Shown one piece after another: positions 46,259 through 54,623 of a stretch of DNA of 54,623 nt (position 1 is its first letter; each line of letters opens with the position of its first letter). This DNA is from an uncultured Pelagibacteraceae bacterium (GTDB lineage Bacteria > Pseudomonadota > Alphaproteobacteria > Pelagibacterales > Pelagibacteraceae), in assembly GCA_902523615.1 (NCBI GenBank), contig CABYZW010000006.1, positions 1 through 54,623 on the forward strand. Direction: 5' to 3'. The translations under genes were made by a program, and so were the position numbers. A model generated the notes under the pieces. It ran no database searches. It was not told where the DNA came from and saw nothing but the letters and a program-made list of their open reading frames with translations.

Positions 46259-46744
46259 TTATCTGTAGGGATTGTCTGACTTAATATTAGCAGCTAAAAT
46301 ATTTTCCCATCTATCTCCATTATCAAGAAGCTTCTCTTTAGTATAATATAATTCTTCTCTTGTTTCAGTTGAAAATTCAAAGTTAGGTCCCTGAACAATA
46401 GCATCAACTGGACAAGATTCTTCACACAATCCACAATAAATACATTTCATCATGTCAATATCATAACGAGTTGTTTTTCTGCTTCCATCCTCTCTTTGAC
46501 TTGACTCAATTGTTATTGCCTGAGCTGGACATACAGCCTCACATAATTTACATGCAATACACCTTTCTTCCCCATTAGGGTATCTTCTTAATGCATGTTC
46601 TCCTCTATATCTTGGACTTATTTTTCCTTTTTCAAATGGATAATTTATAGTTTTTTTAGATTTAAAAAGTACTCTTAAAGCCATTAACAAACCGCTTACA
46701 AAATCTGTCATGAAAATAGTTTTAAAAAATCTGGTAATTTTCAT
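46259..46744 (-). CDS. nuoI: NADH-quinone oxidoreductase subunit I
   Basis: Ferredoxin-like subunit carrying clusters N6a and N6b. The two 4Fe-4S sets are C62/C65/C68/C72 ([11 protein letters not shown]) and C101/C104/C107/C111 ([11 protein letters not shown]). [18 protein letters not shown] precedes the first set, as in other members. The length of 161 is typical. It abuts nuoH with no intervening base. Confidence 0.97.
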   Translation of the reverse strand: MKITRFFKTIFMTDFVSGLLMALRVLFKSKKTINYPFEKGKISPRYRGEHALRRYPNGEERCIACKLCEAVCPAQAITIESSQREDGSRKTTRYDIDMMKCIYCGLCEESCPVDAIVQGPNFEFSTETREELYYTKEKLLDNGDRWENILAANIKSDNPYR

Positions 46745-47743
46745 TTAAATTGTTGGTAAAAGATTAAAATAAAACAAATAGCTTGCTGTCAAGACTACAT
46801 AAATTAAAGATAATGGTAAAAATATTTTCCAACCTAATCTCATTAGCTGATCATATCTATATCTTGGAACAGTAGCTTTCACTAGAGCAAAAAGAATAAA
46901 TAAAAATAAAATCTTTAATATTAACCAGATTGCACCAGGAATTAAATTAAAAGGGTATAGATCTATAGGTGATAACCATCCGCCCAAAAATAAGATTGAT
47001 CCTAAAGCACACATAAGTAAAATATTTGCATACTCTCCTAACCAAAACATTGCATACATCATTCCAGAATATTCTGTTTGATATCCTGCAACTAATTCAG
47101 CTTCTGCCTCAGGTAAATCGAAGGGTGGTCTGTTCGTTTCTGCTAAAGATGAAATAAAAAAAATAACAAACATGGGAAACAGTGGAATTACAAACCACAT
47201 TTCTTGTTGAGCTATAACAATATCGCTTAAATTTAAAGATCCAACACAAAGTAAAACATTTATAATTATTATGCCTATTGAAACTTCATAAGAAACCATT
47301 TGAGCTGCAGATCTAATCGCACCCAAAAAAGGATACTTTGAATTTGATGCCCATCCTCCCATAATAATTCCATAAACTCCTAACGATGACACAGCGAATA
47401 TGTAAAGAATTCCGACGTTTATGTTTGCTAAAACTTGGTCTTCACTGAAGGGTATAACTGCCCAAGCTATTAAAGCAAGTGTCATGGTTATTATTGGGGC
47501 AAGAACAAATATAACTTTATTAGAACTCGCTGGAATAATTATTTCTTTAAAAATATACTTTAGGGCATCTGCAAGAGATTGTAGTAACCCAAAAGGTCCA
47601 ACAACATTTGGTCCTTGTCTTTTTTGAACAAAAGCCCATACTCTTCTATCTAGCCAAACTATCATTGCTACGGAGACTAAAACTGGGACTATCAAAAATA
47701 ATATCTTATATATTTGTTGAAAAATTATACCAAAATATTCCAT
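46745..47743 (-). CDS. nuoH: NADH-quinone oxidoreductase subunit H
   Basis: Membrane subunit forming much of the quinone entry channel, with eight predicted helices. Signatures are [42 protein letters not shown] [44 protein letters not shown] and the C-terminal [21 protein letters not shown]. The length of 332 is typical. Confidence 0.97.
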   Translation of the reverse strand: MEYFGIIFQQIYKILFLIVPVLVSVAMIVWLDRRVWAFVQKRQGPNVVGPFGLLQSLADALKYIFKEIIIPASSNKVIFVLAPIITMTLALIAWAVIPFSEDQVLANINVGILYIFAVSSLGVYGIIMGGWASNSKYPFLGAIRSAAQMVSYEVSIGIIIINVLLCVGSLNLSDIVIAQQEMWFVIPLFPMFVIFFISSLAETNRPPFDLPEAEAELVAGYQTEYSGMMYAMFWLGEYANILLMCALGSILFLGGWLSPIDLYPFNLIPGAIWLILKILFLFILFALVKATVPRYRYDQLMRLGWKIFLPLSLIYVVLTASYLFYFNLLPTI

Positions 47744-47746
47744 CTA

Positions 47747-49780
47747 TTAACCCTCTGTCCCTGTTTTTTTAATATCCATTTTTGAATTGTTACATTCCAA
47801 CATCGTTTTTGAAGCTCTAGCGATTACATTAGAAAAATAATAATCTTTAAATTCAACGCTCAAGTTTTCATTTTCAAATTTTTTTTTGTCTAAGTTCATA
47901 TTATTAGCTTCTTGATGTTTTTCTTTTTTAAGATTTAAATAATTAAACATACTACTTTGAAGTTCCTCTTTATCATTAAATAGCTTTCTGTTATTCATTA
48001 TTTCAGCTAACTCATTTATTATTTGCCAATCCTCTTTTGCCTCACCAGGTGGATAAGAAGCTTTAAAAGCTTTCTGAATTTTTCCTTCTAAGTTTGTATA
48101 ATGTGCTGACTGTTCAGTATACGCAGCACCTGGAAGTATTATATCTGCAATCTCTGCACCTTTATCTCCATGACTTCCTTGGTAAATCACAAATTCATTC
48201 TTTTTTTTAAATTTTAGATTGTCTTGACCCATAAGGTAAACAATTTCAAATTTATTATCTTTAAGGTCATTAATAATTCGATTGCTCTCATCTACCAAAT
48301 CTAAATCAAAACTTCCAACTGATGAAGCATTAGGTGATAAAATATTTAATGAATTCCAATCATTATTAATTTTACCGTTTTCAATCAAAAAATTTTTTAA
48401 AGAGTAAAATAAATAATTTGATGATTTACATTTGAAGAAAGAGTCTCCAAGAATGACCATTGGTTTTTCTGCGCTAAGGATATCTTTTGAAACTTCATTA
48501 TTACCATCGATAATATCTGTTATAGTTTTTGTTCTTCCATCTAAACTTAAATATGGATAAGTCAAATCACCTATATTATTTAATGAAATAATTTTAGTAT
48601 TGTTACGTAAATACGCTTTCCTTATTCTAGCATTTAACATGGTTGCTTCAAACCTTGGATTTGTTCCTATTAATATTATCAAGTCGGTTTCTTCGATACC
48701 GTTAATTTTAGAATTAAATATATAATTTTGTCTCTCAGAACAGTCTACAAAACTTTGTGAGGGTCTAGACTCATAAGTGCTTATTCCAATAGTCCTATCA
48801 AAAAACTCCTTAAAAATAAAACTAGACTCCATATTTGTAAGGTCACCAATGAAGCCGCATATCTTTTCTTTATTTGTATTTTCTATTTTTGATTTTATAA
48901 TTTTAAAGACTTCGTCCCAAGAAGCTTTCTCAAATTTATTATTATATTTAATATATGGTGTATCCAATCTTTGATTTAATAAACCATCACATGCATATCT
49001 AGTTTTGTCTGATATCCATTCCTCATTAATATCTTCATTAATAATTGGTAAAACTCTTTTTACTTCCCAATCATACGTATCAACCCTAATATTAGAGCCA
49101 ACAGCATCCATAACATCTATAGTCTCTGTTTTTTTTAATTCCCAGGGTCTTGCTTCAAAAACATAAGGTTTTGATGTTAATGCTCCAACCGGACAAAGAT
49201 CAATTACGTTTCCTGATAATTCAGATTGAATAGATTTTTCGAGATAAGTTGTTATTTGCATATCTTCACCTCTTCCAATTGCTCCAAGTTCTGGAACCCC
49301 TGCAATTTCTGTTGCAAATCTAATACATCTTGTACAATGAATACACCTTGTCATTTGGGTTTTTATTAATGGACCCATATTTTTATCAGGCACAGCTCTT
49401 TTATTTTCTTTAAATCTCGATTTATCTATACCATAAAACATTGATTGATCTTGTAAATCACACTCACCACCTTGGTCACAAACTGGACAATCTAAAGGAT
49501 GATTGGCTAATAAAAATTCCATTACTCCTTTTCTTGATTTTTCTATTTTTGGAGTATTGGTCTTTATCACCATTCCATCTGCAGCTGGCATAGCACATGA
49601 AGCTATTGGTTTAGGGGATTTCTCCATTTCAACTAAACACATTCTGCAATTGCCTGCTATTGACAACTTTTCATGATAACAGAATCTTGGTATTTCAACT
49701 CCAGCCTTCTCGCAAGCCTGTAGGACTGTTAAACCTTCCTCAACCTCAACATCTATTTCATTAACTTTCAATTTAAGCAT
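47747..49780 (-). CDS. nuoG: NADH-quinone oxidoreductase subunit G
   Basis: Large peripheral-arm subunit of Complex I. The N-terminal 2Fe-2S domain has [20 protein letters not shown] and SCAMP. The His-ligated 4Fe-4S cluster is in [18 protein letters not shown], and the next cluster in [14 protein letters not shown] molybdopterin-oxidoreductase-like domain fills the rest without metal-cofactor residues. I chose the ATG at 49778-49780 (677 residues, [13 protein letters not shown]), overlapping nuoF by 8 bp (ATGCTTAA); a TTG three codons upstream is in frame. Confidence 0.95.
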   Translation of the reverse strand: MLKLKVNEIDVEVEEGLTVLQACEKAGVEIPRFCYHEKLSIAGNCRMCLVEMEKSPKPIASCAMPAADGMVIKTNTPKIEKSRKGVMEFLLANHPLDCPVCDQGGECDLQDQSMFYGIDKSRFKENKRAVPDKNMGPLIKTQMTRCIHCTRCIRFATEIAGVPELGAIGRGEDMQITTYLEKSIQSELSGNVIDLCPVGALTSKPYVFEARPWELKKTETIDVMDAVGSNIRVDTYDWEVKRVLPIINEDINEEWISDKTRYACDGLLNQRLDTPYIKYNNKFEKASWDEVFKIIKSKIENTNKEKICGFIGDLTNMESSFIFKEFFDRTIGISTYESRPSQSFVDCSERQNYIFNSKINGIEETDLIILIGTNPRFEATMLNARIRKAYLRNNTKIISLNNIGDLTYPYLSLDGRTKTITDIIDGNNEVSKDILSAEKPMVILGDSFFKCKSSNYLFYSLKNFLIENGKINNDWNSLNILSPNASSVGSFDLDLVDESNRIINDLKDNKFEIVYLMGQDNLKFKKKNEFVIYQGSHGDKGAEIADIILPGAAYTEQSAHYTNLEGKIQKAFKASYPPGEAKEDWQIINELAEIMNNRKLFNDKEELQSSMFNYLNLKKEKHQEANNMNLDKKKFENENLSVEFKDYYFSNVIARASKTMLECNNSKMDIKKTGTEG

Positions 49781-51101
49781 TTTTATCAAGTAAGTGTTGA
49801 TCTATTAGATAAGGAATGTTTTTGTTTTCCTTAACTATAGGATCAAATTTATTTCTTTTTTTTATTTCATCTTTAAAATGTCTTAATAAACCTTGTACAG
49901 GCCACGAAGATCCCTCTCCAAAAGCGCATATTGTGTGACCCTCTATTTGTTTTGTCACATCACTTAACATATCTACTTCATCTTTTGATGCTTCACCTCT
50001 AGCCATTCTCTCAAGCATCCGCCACATCCAACCTGATCCTTCCCTACATGGAGTACATTGACCACAACTCTCATGTTTATAAAATCTAGCAATCCTAGCC
50101 ATACATTTAATGATATCTTGATCTTTATTAATCACTACAACACCAGCAGTTCCCAAGCCACTTTTTTCAGCCATCAAAGAGTCAAAATCCATTGTTAATG
50201 TCTCACATTTTTCTTTTGGTATTAATGGCATTGATGAACCTCCAGGGATAACAGCTTGAAGATTTTCCCAGCCACCAATTACTCCTCCTGCATGAACTTC
50301 AATTAATTCTTTTAAAGGTATGTTCATTTCTTCCTCAACATTACAAGGATTATTTACGTTTCCAGAAATACAAAAAATCTTAGTTCCTGTGTTTTTTTCT
50401 CTTCCTAAAGATGCAAACCATTTCCCACCTCTTCTAAGAATTGTAGGTACAACTGCTATTGTTTCAACATTATTAATTATTGTCGGACATCCATAAAGTC
50501 CAATTAATGCTGGAAATGGTGGTTTTAATCTTGGTTGACCTTTTTTACCCTCTAAACTTTCTAATAATGCAGTCTCTTCACCACAAATATAAGCTCCTGC
50601 GCCATAATGAATATATATATCTAAATCCCAACCTGTACCCGCTGCATTTTTTCCAATCAACTTTTGTTGATACGCCTCATCAATTGCATTTTGAAGCTTT
50701 TGTCCGTCAATATAATATTCACCCCTAATATAAATATAACAAACATGAGCTTGGACAGCATAAGAAGCAATTAAACATCCCTCAATTAATTTATGAGGCT
50801 CAAATCTTAAAATATCTCTATCTTTGCAAGTACCTGGTTCGGACTCATCACCATTAATCACTAAGTAATGAGGTCTTGATCCAATTTCTTTAGGTGCAAA
50901 AGACCATTTAAGCCCCGTTGGAAAACCTGCACCACCACGACCTCTAAGTTGTGATTCTTTTATTTCTTTAATAATCCAATCTCTTCCTTTATCTATAATT
51001 TTTTTAGTATTATCCCAATCACCTCTTTTTTGAGCTGATTTGATGTCCGGTCCTAAATCATTATATAAATTTTGGAAAATTCTATCTTGATCTTTAAGCA
51101 T
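49773..51101 (-). CDS. nuoF: NADH-quinone oxidoreductase subunit F
   Basis: NADH- and FMN-binding subunit. The glycine-rich [17 protein letters not shown] segment binds NADH/FMN (about residues 53-69), with [16 protein letters not shown] and the [20 protein letters not shown] motif. The 4Fe-4S cluster N3 ligands are in [12 protein letters not shown] and in HTICAFG. The length of 442 is typical. It overlaps nuoE by 8 bp (ATGCTTAA). Confidence 0.97.
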   Translation of the reverse strand: MLKDQDRIFQNLYNDLGPDIKSAQKRGDWDNTKKIIDKGRDWIIKEIKESQLRGRGGAGFPTGLKWSFAPKEIGSRPHYLVINGDESEPGTCKDRDILRFEPHKLIEGCLIASYAVQAHVCYIYIRGEYYIDGQKLQNAIDEAYQQKLIGKNAAGTGWDLDIYIHYGAGAYICGEETALLESLEGKKGQPRLKPPFPALIGLYGCPTIINNVETIAVVPTILRRGGKWFASLGREKNTGTKIFCISGNVNNPCNVEEEMNIPLKELIEVHAGGVIGGWENLQAVIPGGSSMPLIPKEKCETLTMDFDSLMAEKSGLGTAGVVVINKDQDIIKCMARIARFYKHESCGQCTPCREGSGWMWRMLERMARGEASKDEVDMLSDVTKQIEGHTICAFGEGSSWPVQGLLRHFKDEIKKRNKFDPIVKENKNIPYLIDQHLLDKNA

Positions 51102-51702
51102 TTTTTAAATCCATTAGTGTTTTTCTATTGTTTTCAGGTTCATTATTAATTCTTCCCCTATAAGATCCTGGTTGAGGCTTTTCACCTTTAAGAATCTTAT
51201 CAAAAATTTTTAAGGTTTTATCTTTATCCAAGTCTTCATAGTATTCATCATTAATTTGCATCATCGGTGCATTTACACAAGCTCCCAAGCATTCAACTTC
51301 AATCCATGAACAACTTTTATCACTTGAAAGATCAGACTCATTTTTAGAAATTTTTTCTTTACAAGCTTCAACTAATTTATTTGCACCTCTAATCATACAT
51401 GGAGTAGTAGTGCAAACTTGTACAAAAAATTTTCCAACAGGAGATAGATTATACATTGAGTAAAAAGTTGCAACTTCATAAACTTTTATGTATGGCATAT
51501 TTAATAATTTAGCGATACATTTCATTGCTGCTAAAGGTATCCAGTTATCATTTTGCTTTTGAGCTATATAAAGCAAAGACATTACTGCGCTTTGTTGTTT
51601 GCTCTTTGGATATTTAGCGATAACAGCTTTAACAGCTTCTAATGAGGTTGAGCTAAATTTAAAATTCTCTGGTTGGTCTTTTGCAGGTCTTCTTAAACTC
51701 AT
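51094..51702 (-). CDS. nuoE: NADH-quinone oxidoreductase subunit E
   Basis: Thioredoxin-like subunit with the 2Fe-2S cluster N1a. Ligands are C97, C102, C138 and C142 ([12 protein letters not shown] and [14 protein letters not shown]). [17 protein letters not shown] precedes the cluster, as in homologues. The length of 202 is near normal for alphaproteobacteria. It overlaps nuoD by 4 bp. Confidence 0.96.
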   Translation of the reverse strand: MSLRRPAKDQPENFKFSSTSLEAVKAVIAKYPKSKQQSAVMSLLYIAQKQNDNWIPLAAMKCIAKLLNMPYIKVYEVATFYSMYNLSPVGKFFVQVCTTTPCMIRGANKLVEACKEKISKNESDLSSDKSCSWIEVECLGACVNAPMMQINDEYYEDLDKDKTLKIFDKILKGEKPQPGSYRGRINNEPENNRKTLMDLKNA

Positions 51703-52874
51703 CTATCTACCTCACCAAAAACAATATCTAGAGATCCTAAGACTGCTGGAACATCTGCAAGCATATGTCCTTTAATTAAATAATCCATGGATTGTAAATG
51801 TGAGAAACCAGGAGCTCTTATTTTACATTTATATGGTTTACTCGATCCATCAGAAATTAAATACACACCAAATTCACCTTTGGGTGCTTCTACAGCAGTA
51901 TAAATTTCATCTGTTGGAACTCTATATCCCTCAGTAAATAACTTGAAATGATGAATTAAAGCCTCCATTGATTGTTTAATTTCTTTTTTCGAAGGAGGAG
52001 ATATTTTTCCATCATAAGTTTTTATAGGACCTTTTTCCATTTTAGCAAGACACTGTTTAATAATAGATACGCTCTCTTTCATTTCCTCAATCCTACATAA
52101 ATAACGATCATAGCAATCACCATTTTTACCGACTGGAATTTTAAACTCCATTTGTTCATAACAGTCATAAGGTTGAGATTTTCTCAAATCCCAGGGAACA
52201 CCTGATCCTCGTATCATAACTCCACTAAAAGAGTAATCTAGGGCATCTTCTTTACTAACAATACCAATATCGACATTTCTTTGTTTAAATATCCTATTAT
52301 CTGTTAATAAATTTTCTAAATCATTAATAATTTTTGGAAAATTTTGGCAAAATTTTGCAATATCATTCTCTAGACCTGCAGGTAAATCCTGGTGAACACC
52401 TCCTGCTCTAAAATAATTTGCATGTAATCTTGAACCAGAAGCACGTTCATAAAAAGTCATCAATGTCTCTCTTTCTTCAAACCCCCACAAAGATGGTGTT
52501 AAAGCACCCACATCTAAAGCTTGTGTAGTAACATTTAAAATATGACTTAGAATTCGACCAATCTCGCAAAACATAACTCTGATAAATTGAGCTCTGATGG
52601 GTACTTCAATATTTAAGATCTTTTCTATCGCCAATGCAAAAGCATGCTCTTGATTCATTGGAGCTACATAGTCCAATCTATCAAAATACGGCACTGCCTG
52701 CATATAAGTTTTATTTTCTATCAATTTTTCAGTGCCACGATGTAATAGACCTATATGTGGGTCTGCTCTCTCAACAACTTCACCATCTAATTCAAGAATT
52801 AGTCTAAGAACACCATGGGCTGCAGGATGTTGAGGGCCAAAATTAAGATTAAGATTTTTAATTTTTTTTGTCAT
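51699..52874 (-). CDS. nuoD: NADH-quinone oxidoreductase subunit D
   Basis: The 49-kDa-type subunit forming the quinone reaction site. [22 protein letters not shown] with the quinone-site His, [47 protein letters not shown] and the C-terminal DIVFGEVDR all match. The length of 391 is normal. It is separate from nuoC, unlike the fused NuoCD of E. coli, and overlaps it by 17 bp. Confidence 0.97.
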   Translation of the reverse strand: MTKKIKNLNLNFGPQHPAAHGVLRLILELDGEVVERADPHIGLLHRGTEKLIENKTYMQAVPYFDRLDYVAPMNQEHAFALAIEKILNIEVPIRAQFIRVMFCEIGRILSHILNVTTQALDVGALTPSLWGFEERETLMTFYERASGSRLHANYFRAGGVHQDLPAGLENDIAKFCQNFPKIINDLENLLTDNRIFKQRNVDIGIVSKEDALDYSFSGVMIRGSGVPWDLRKSQPYDCYEQMEFKIPVGKNGDCYDRYLCRIEEMKESVSIIKQCLAKMEKGPIKTYDGKISPPSKKEIKQSMEALIHHFKLFTEGYRVPTDEIYTAVEAPKGEFGVYLISDGSSKPYKCKIRAPGFSHLQSMDYLIKGHMLADVPAVLGSLDIVFGEVDR

Positions 52875-53463
52875 TATCTATAGTTTGTTCTTTAATATAT
52901 TTTGTTCCTTCCCAAGGACTTTCATAATCAAAATTTCTATAATTCTGCTCTAATTTAACTGGTTCACTAATAACTTTTTTTTGATCCTCACTATACCTTA
53001 CTTCTGAATGACCAGTTAAAGGAAAATCCTTTCTTAAGGGGTGGCCCTTAAAGCCATAATCAGTTAGTATTCTTCTCAGGTCAGGGTGATCCTTAAAGTT
53101 TACACCATACATATCAAAAACTTCTCTTTCCATCCAATTTGCTGAAGGAAAAACTGAAGTCAAAGAGGGAATAACTTCATTTTCATTAATGATATAATTC
53201 AAAATAATTCTTTGATTAAATTCGTGACTTAAAAAAAGATATACAACTTTAAATCTTTGTGATTTTTCTGGATAATCAACGACTGTAATATCTATAAGTT
53301 GTCTAAATTTCATGTCTTTATTACTTTTTAAGAATAAAGTAACGTCAATCAAATCATCTTTGTCTATTTCAATATAAATTTGATTATGTTTAATTTCAGA
53401 TTTATTTATTTTAGTAGTTAATTCTGAATTAATCTTTTTTTCTAAGTCTGTTAAATTTTTCAT
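52858..53463 (-). CDS. nuoC: NADH-quinone oxidoreductase subunit C
   Basis: The 30-kDa-type subunit of the hydrophilic arm. Signatures are [71 protein letters not shown] and [12 protein letters not shown]. The length of 201 is typical of the unfused form. It follows nuoB by 1 bp. Confidence 0.96.
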   Translation of the reverse strand: MKNLTDLEKKINSELTTKINKSEIKHNQIYIEIDKDDLIDVTLFLKSNKDMKFRQLIDITVVDYPEKSQRFKVVYLFLSHEFNQRIILNYIINENEVIPSLTSVFPSANWMEREVFDMYGVNFKDHPDLRRILTDYGFKGHPLRKDFPLTGHSEVRYSEDQKKVISEPVKLEQNYRNFDYESPWEGTKYIKEQTIDNDKKN

Positions 53464-53464
53464 T

Positions 53465-53980
53465 TTATCGATTAAATGAACCTTTATTTCTTATTTTTTT
53501 TTGGAGTTGCATTATACCATAAAGCAAAGACTCTGCTGAAGGTGGACATCCTGGAACATAGATATCTACAGGAACAATACGATCGCAACCTCTGACAACA
53601 GAATAAGAGTAATGGTAGTATCCACCACCATTTGCACAGCTACCCATTGAAATTACATATCTTGGTTCAGGCATTTGATCATATACTTTTCTTAAGGCAG
53701 GGGCCATCTTGTTTGTTAATGTTCCTGCTACTATCATAACATCAGATTGTCTTGGTGAGCCTCTGGGTGCTGCACCAAATCTTTCCAAGTCATATCTTGG
53801 CATTGCTGTTTGCATCATCTCTACCGCACAACATGCAAGTCCAAAAGTCATCCAATGTAAAGAACCAGATCGTGACCAATTTATCAAATTGTCCATAGAG
53901 GTTGTAATAAAACCATTTTTGCTGAAGTCTTCTGCTAATTGTTTGAATTCTTCAGGTATCTGATCTAATTTATTATTCAT
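53465..53980 (-). CDS. nuoB: NADH-quinone oxidoreductase subunit B
   Basis: Carries the terminal 4Fe-4S cluster N2 that passes electrons to quinone. The ligands are tandem C50-C51 ([11 protein letters not shown]), C115 ([17 protein letters not shown]) and C145 (VPGCPPSAE). [33 protein letters not shown] is fully conserved. The length of 171 is normal. It starts 12 bp after nuoA. Confidence 0.97.
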   Translation of the reverse strand: MNNKLDQIPEEFKQLAEDFSKNGFITTSMDNLINWSRSGSLHWMTFGLACCAVEMMQTAMPRYDLERFGAAPRGSPRQSDVMIVAGTLTNKMAPALRKVYDQMPEPRYVISMGSCANGGGYYHYSYSVVRGCDRIVPVDIYVPGCPPSAESLLYGIMQLQKKIRNKGSFNR

Positions 53981-53992
53981 TATTATCTATAA

Positions 53993-54361
53993 TTATTCCC
54001 AGTCCAAGGCACCTTTTTTCCATTCATAAATAAACCCAATAGTAAGTATAAATAAAAAAATCATCATTGATGTAAATCCAAGGACACCTATTTTTCCTAA
54101 TGAAATAGCCCAAGGAAATAAAAATGCTATTTCAAGATCAAAGATTATGAAAAGTATTGCAACCAAATAAAACCTTACATCAAATTCCATTCTTGAGTCT
54201 TGAAAAGGTTCGAAACCACATTCATAAGCAGATAACTTCTCAGGATCTGGATGCTTGGGAGACAAAATAAAATTTATCACAATAAATGCAGCACTTAAGC
54301 CAAGGGCTACAATAAGGAATAAAATAATTGGCAAATAATCTTTTAGAAATTCCGCTGTCAT
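53993..54361 (-). CDS. nuoA: NADH-quinone oxidoreductase subunit A
   Basis: Three-helix membrane subunit at the start of the operon. It has helices at about residues 8-30, 62-84 and 89-110. The loop [49 protein letters not shown] contains the conserved Cys of the quinone-site loop. The length of 122 is typical. It is preceded by a 127 bp regulatory gap with a Fur-like palindrome. Confidence 0.96.
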   Translation of the reverse strand: MTAEFLKDYLPIILFLIVALGLSAAFIVINFILSPKHPDPEKLSAYECGFEPFQDSRMEFDVRFYLVAILFIIFDLEIAFLFPWAISLGKIGVLGFTSMMIFLFILTIGFIYEWKKGALDWE

Positions 54362-54434
54362 GGTGGAATATATATCATTTTTTATAAGTTGATGAAGTGA
54401 TGATAGGTCACATTAATCAAAATATCCAGTAAGA

Positions 54435-54451
54435 TTGATAATGATTATCAA
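54435..54451. promoter_or_regulatory. Fur-box-like 7-1-7 palindrome upstream of nuoA
   Basis: TTGATAATGATTATCAA is two perfect 8-bp arms around a central G, and contains an exact match to the 7-1-7 Fur consensus TGATAAT-N-ATTATCA. It lies 74 bp upstream of the nuoA ATG within the 127 bp gap (54362-54488) between tRNA-Asp and nuoA. The rest of that gap is AT-rich with no second obvious site, and I cannot place a -35/-10 pair with confidence. Iron-dependent control of the nuo operon by Fur or a relative is inferred. Confidence 0.6.
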
Positions 54452-54488
54452 CATATAAACTCTAAAAATAACGATAATTAATTTAAAG

Positions 54489-54565
54489 TGGCGGGAGTGA
54501 AGGGACTCGAACCCTCGACCTATCGCGTGACAGGCGATCGCTCTAACCAACTGAGCTACACCCCC
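54489..54565 (-). tRNA. tRNA-Asp (GTC)
   Basis: A full cloverleaf can be folded on the minus strand. The acceptor GGGGGTG (54565-54559) pairs with CACTCCC (54499-54493) with one G-T pair. The D arm starts TAGCTCAGTTGG. The anticodon stem-loop ATCGC-CTGTCAC-GCGAT has anticodon GTC. The T arm is GAGGG-TTCGAGT-CCCTT, the discriminator is G, and the 3' CCA is encoded at 54491-54489. It lies just upstream of the nuo operon on the same strand, so read-through transcription into nuo is possible. Confidence 0.95.
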
Positions 54566-54580
54566 ACTTTTGATTCATTT

Positions 54581-54623
54581 TGGTGGGCAGTAAAGGACTC
54601 GAACCTTTGACCCCCTCGGTGTA
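54581..54623 (-). tRNA. tRNA-Val (TAC), partial, 5' half outside window
   Basis: The 3' half of a tRNA on the minus strand. The window edge falls at the first anticodon base. The visible part is TAC, A, C, then anticodon-stem 3' side CGAGG, variable loop GGGTC, T arm AAAGG-TTCGAGT-CCTTT, acceptor ACTGCCC, discriminator A and encoded CCA. The TAC followed by AC and the GGGGTC stretch match tRNA-Val(TAC). It is 15 bp upstream of tRNA-Asp on the same strand, so the two are probably one transcript. Confidence 0.85.

Noticed and set aside
1..54623. Mobile element, prophage, defence island or CRISPR array
   Set aside because: No transposase, integrase, phage or Cas gene, no direct-repeat array and no shift in composition were seen; every gene belongs to a conserved housekeeping block.

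Overview
This 54.6 kb window is chromosomal DNA from a streamlined alphaproteobacterium, almost certainly of the SAR11 clade (Pelagibacterales). The evidence is very low GC with AAA/TTT-rich codon use, Lys/Asn/Ile-rich proteins, genes that abut or overlap by 1, 4 or 8 bp, only four intergenic gaps of about 85 bp or more, alphaproteobacterial gene order, and reduced versions of familiar proteins (NtrY without PAS, PpiD without parvulin, a short BirA). I see no insertion sequence, prophage, CRISPR array or block of foreign composition.

Layout. (1) 1-2822, minus: the ntrY-ntrX two-component pair, with ntrX cut by the window edge. (2) 2849-4912, plus: ispDF, pgpA and pncC/cinA. (3) 4919-11360, minus: tpiA-secG-pyrG-kdsA-eno-ftsB-lipA-coq10/ratA, mixing glycolysis, secretion, CTP, KDO, division and lipoate genes. 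(4) 11417-18824, plus: a PpiD-like chaperone, trpE-G-D-C, then lexA (behind a striking operator array) and gltX. (5) 18801-30532, minus: rpsB-tsf-frr-uppS-cdsA-dxr-bamA-skp-fabZ-lpxD-lpxA-lpxI-lpxB, a translation and outer-membrane biogenesis superoperon, behind a structured rpsB leader. lpxD precedes lpxA in transcription and fabZ precedes both. (6) 30664-40502, minus: birA-coaX-rnj-DUF1467-proS-lolC-lolD-dnaE. (7) 40502-54361, minus: the complete 14-gene respiratory Complex I operon nuoA-N. (8) 54362-54623: a nuo upstream region with a perfect Fur-box-like palindrome, then tRNA-Asp and a partial tRNA-Val.

The genes form a housekeeping set. Region 5 builds the outer membrane: lipid A through LpxA/D/I/B, KDO through KdsA, and proteins through BamA/Skp, with LolCD nearby for lipoproteins. 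IspDF and Dxr feed isoprenoids to UppS for the undecaprenyl carrier. CdsA and PgpA make phospholipid. The COQ10-like protein and Complex I serve the quinone-linked respiratory chain.

I found no wholly new molecular system. The most interesting signals are regulatory or reductive: an 11-bp-periodic LexA half-site array touching the lexA start codon; a 7-1-7 Fur-like palindrome before the iron-rich nuo operon; an NtrX lacking GAFTGA and the Walker B glutamate; an rpsB leader whose pseudoknot would cover the ribosome-binding region; and ancestral alphaproteobacterial gene order from which several usual members (pdh/lpd, moaC-moeA, comEC, gltA, rseP, pyrH, ntrBC) are missing at tight junctions.
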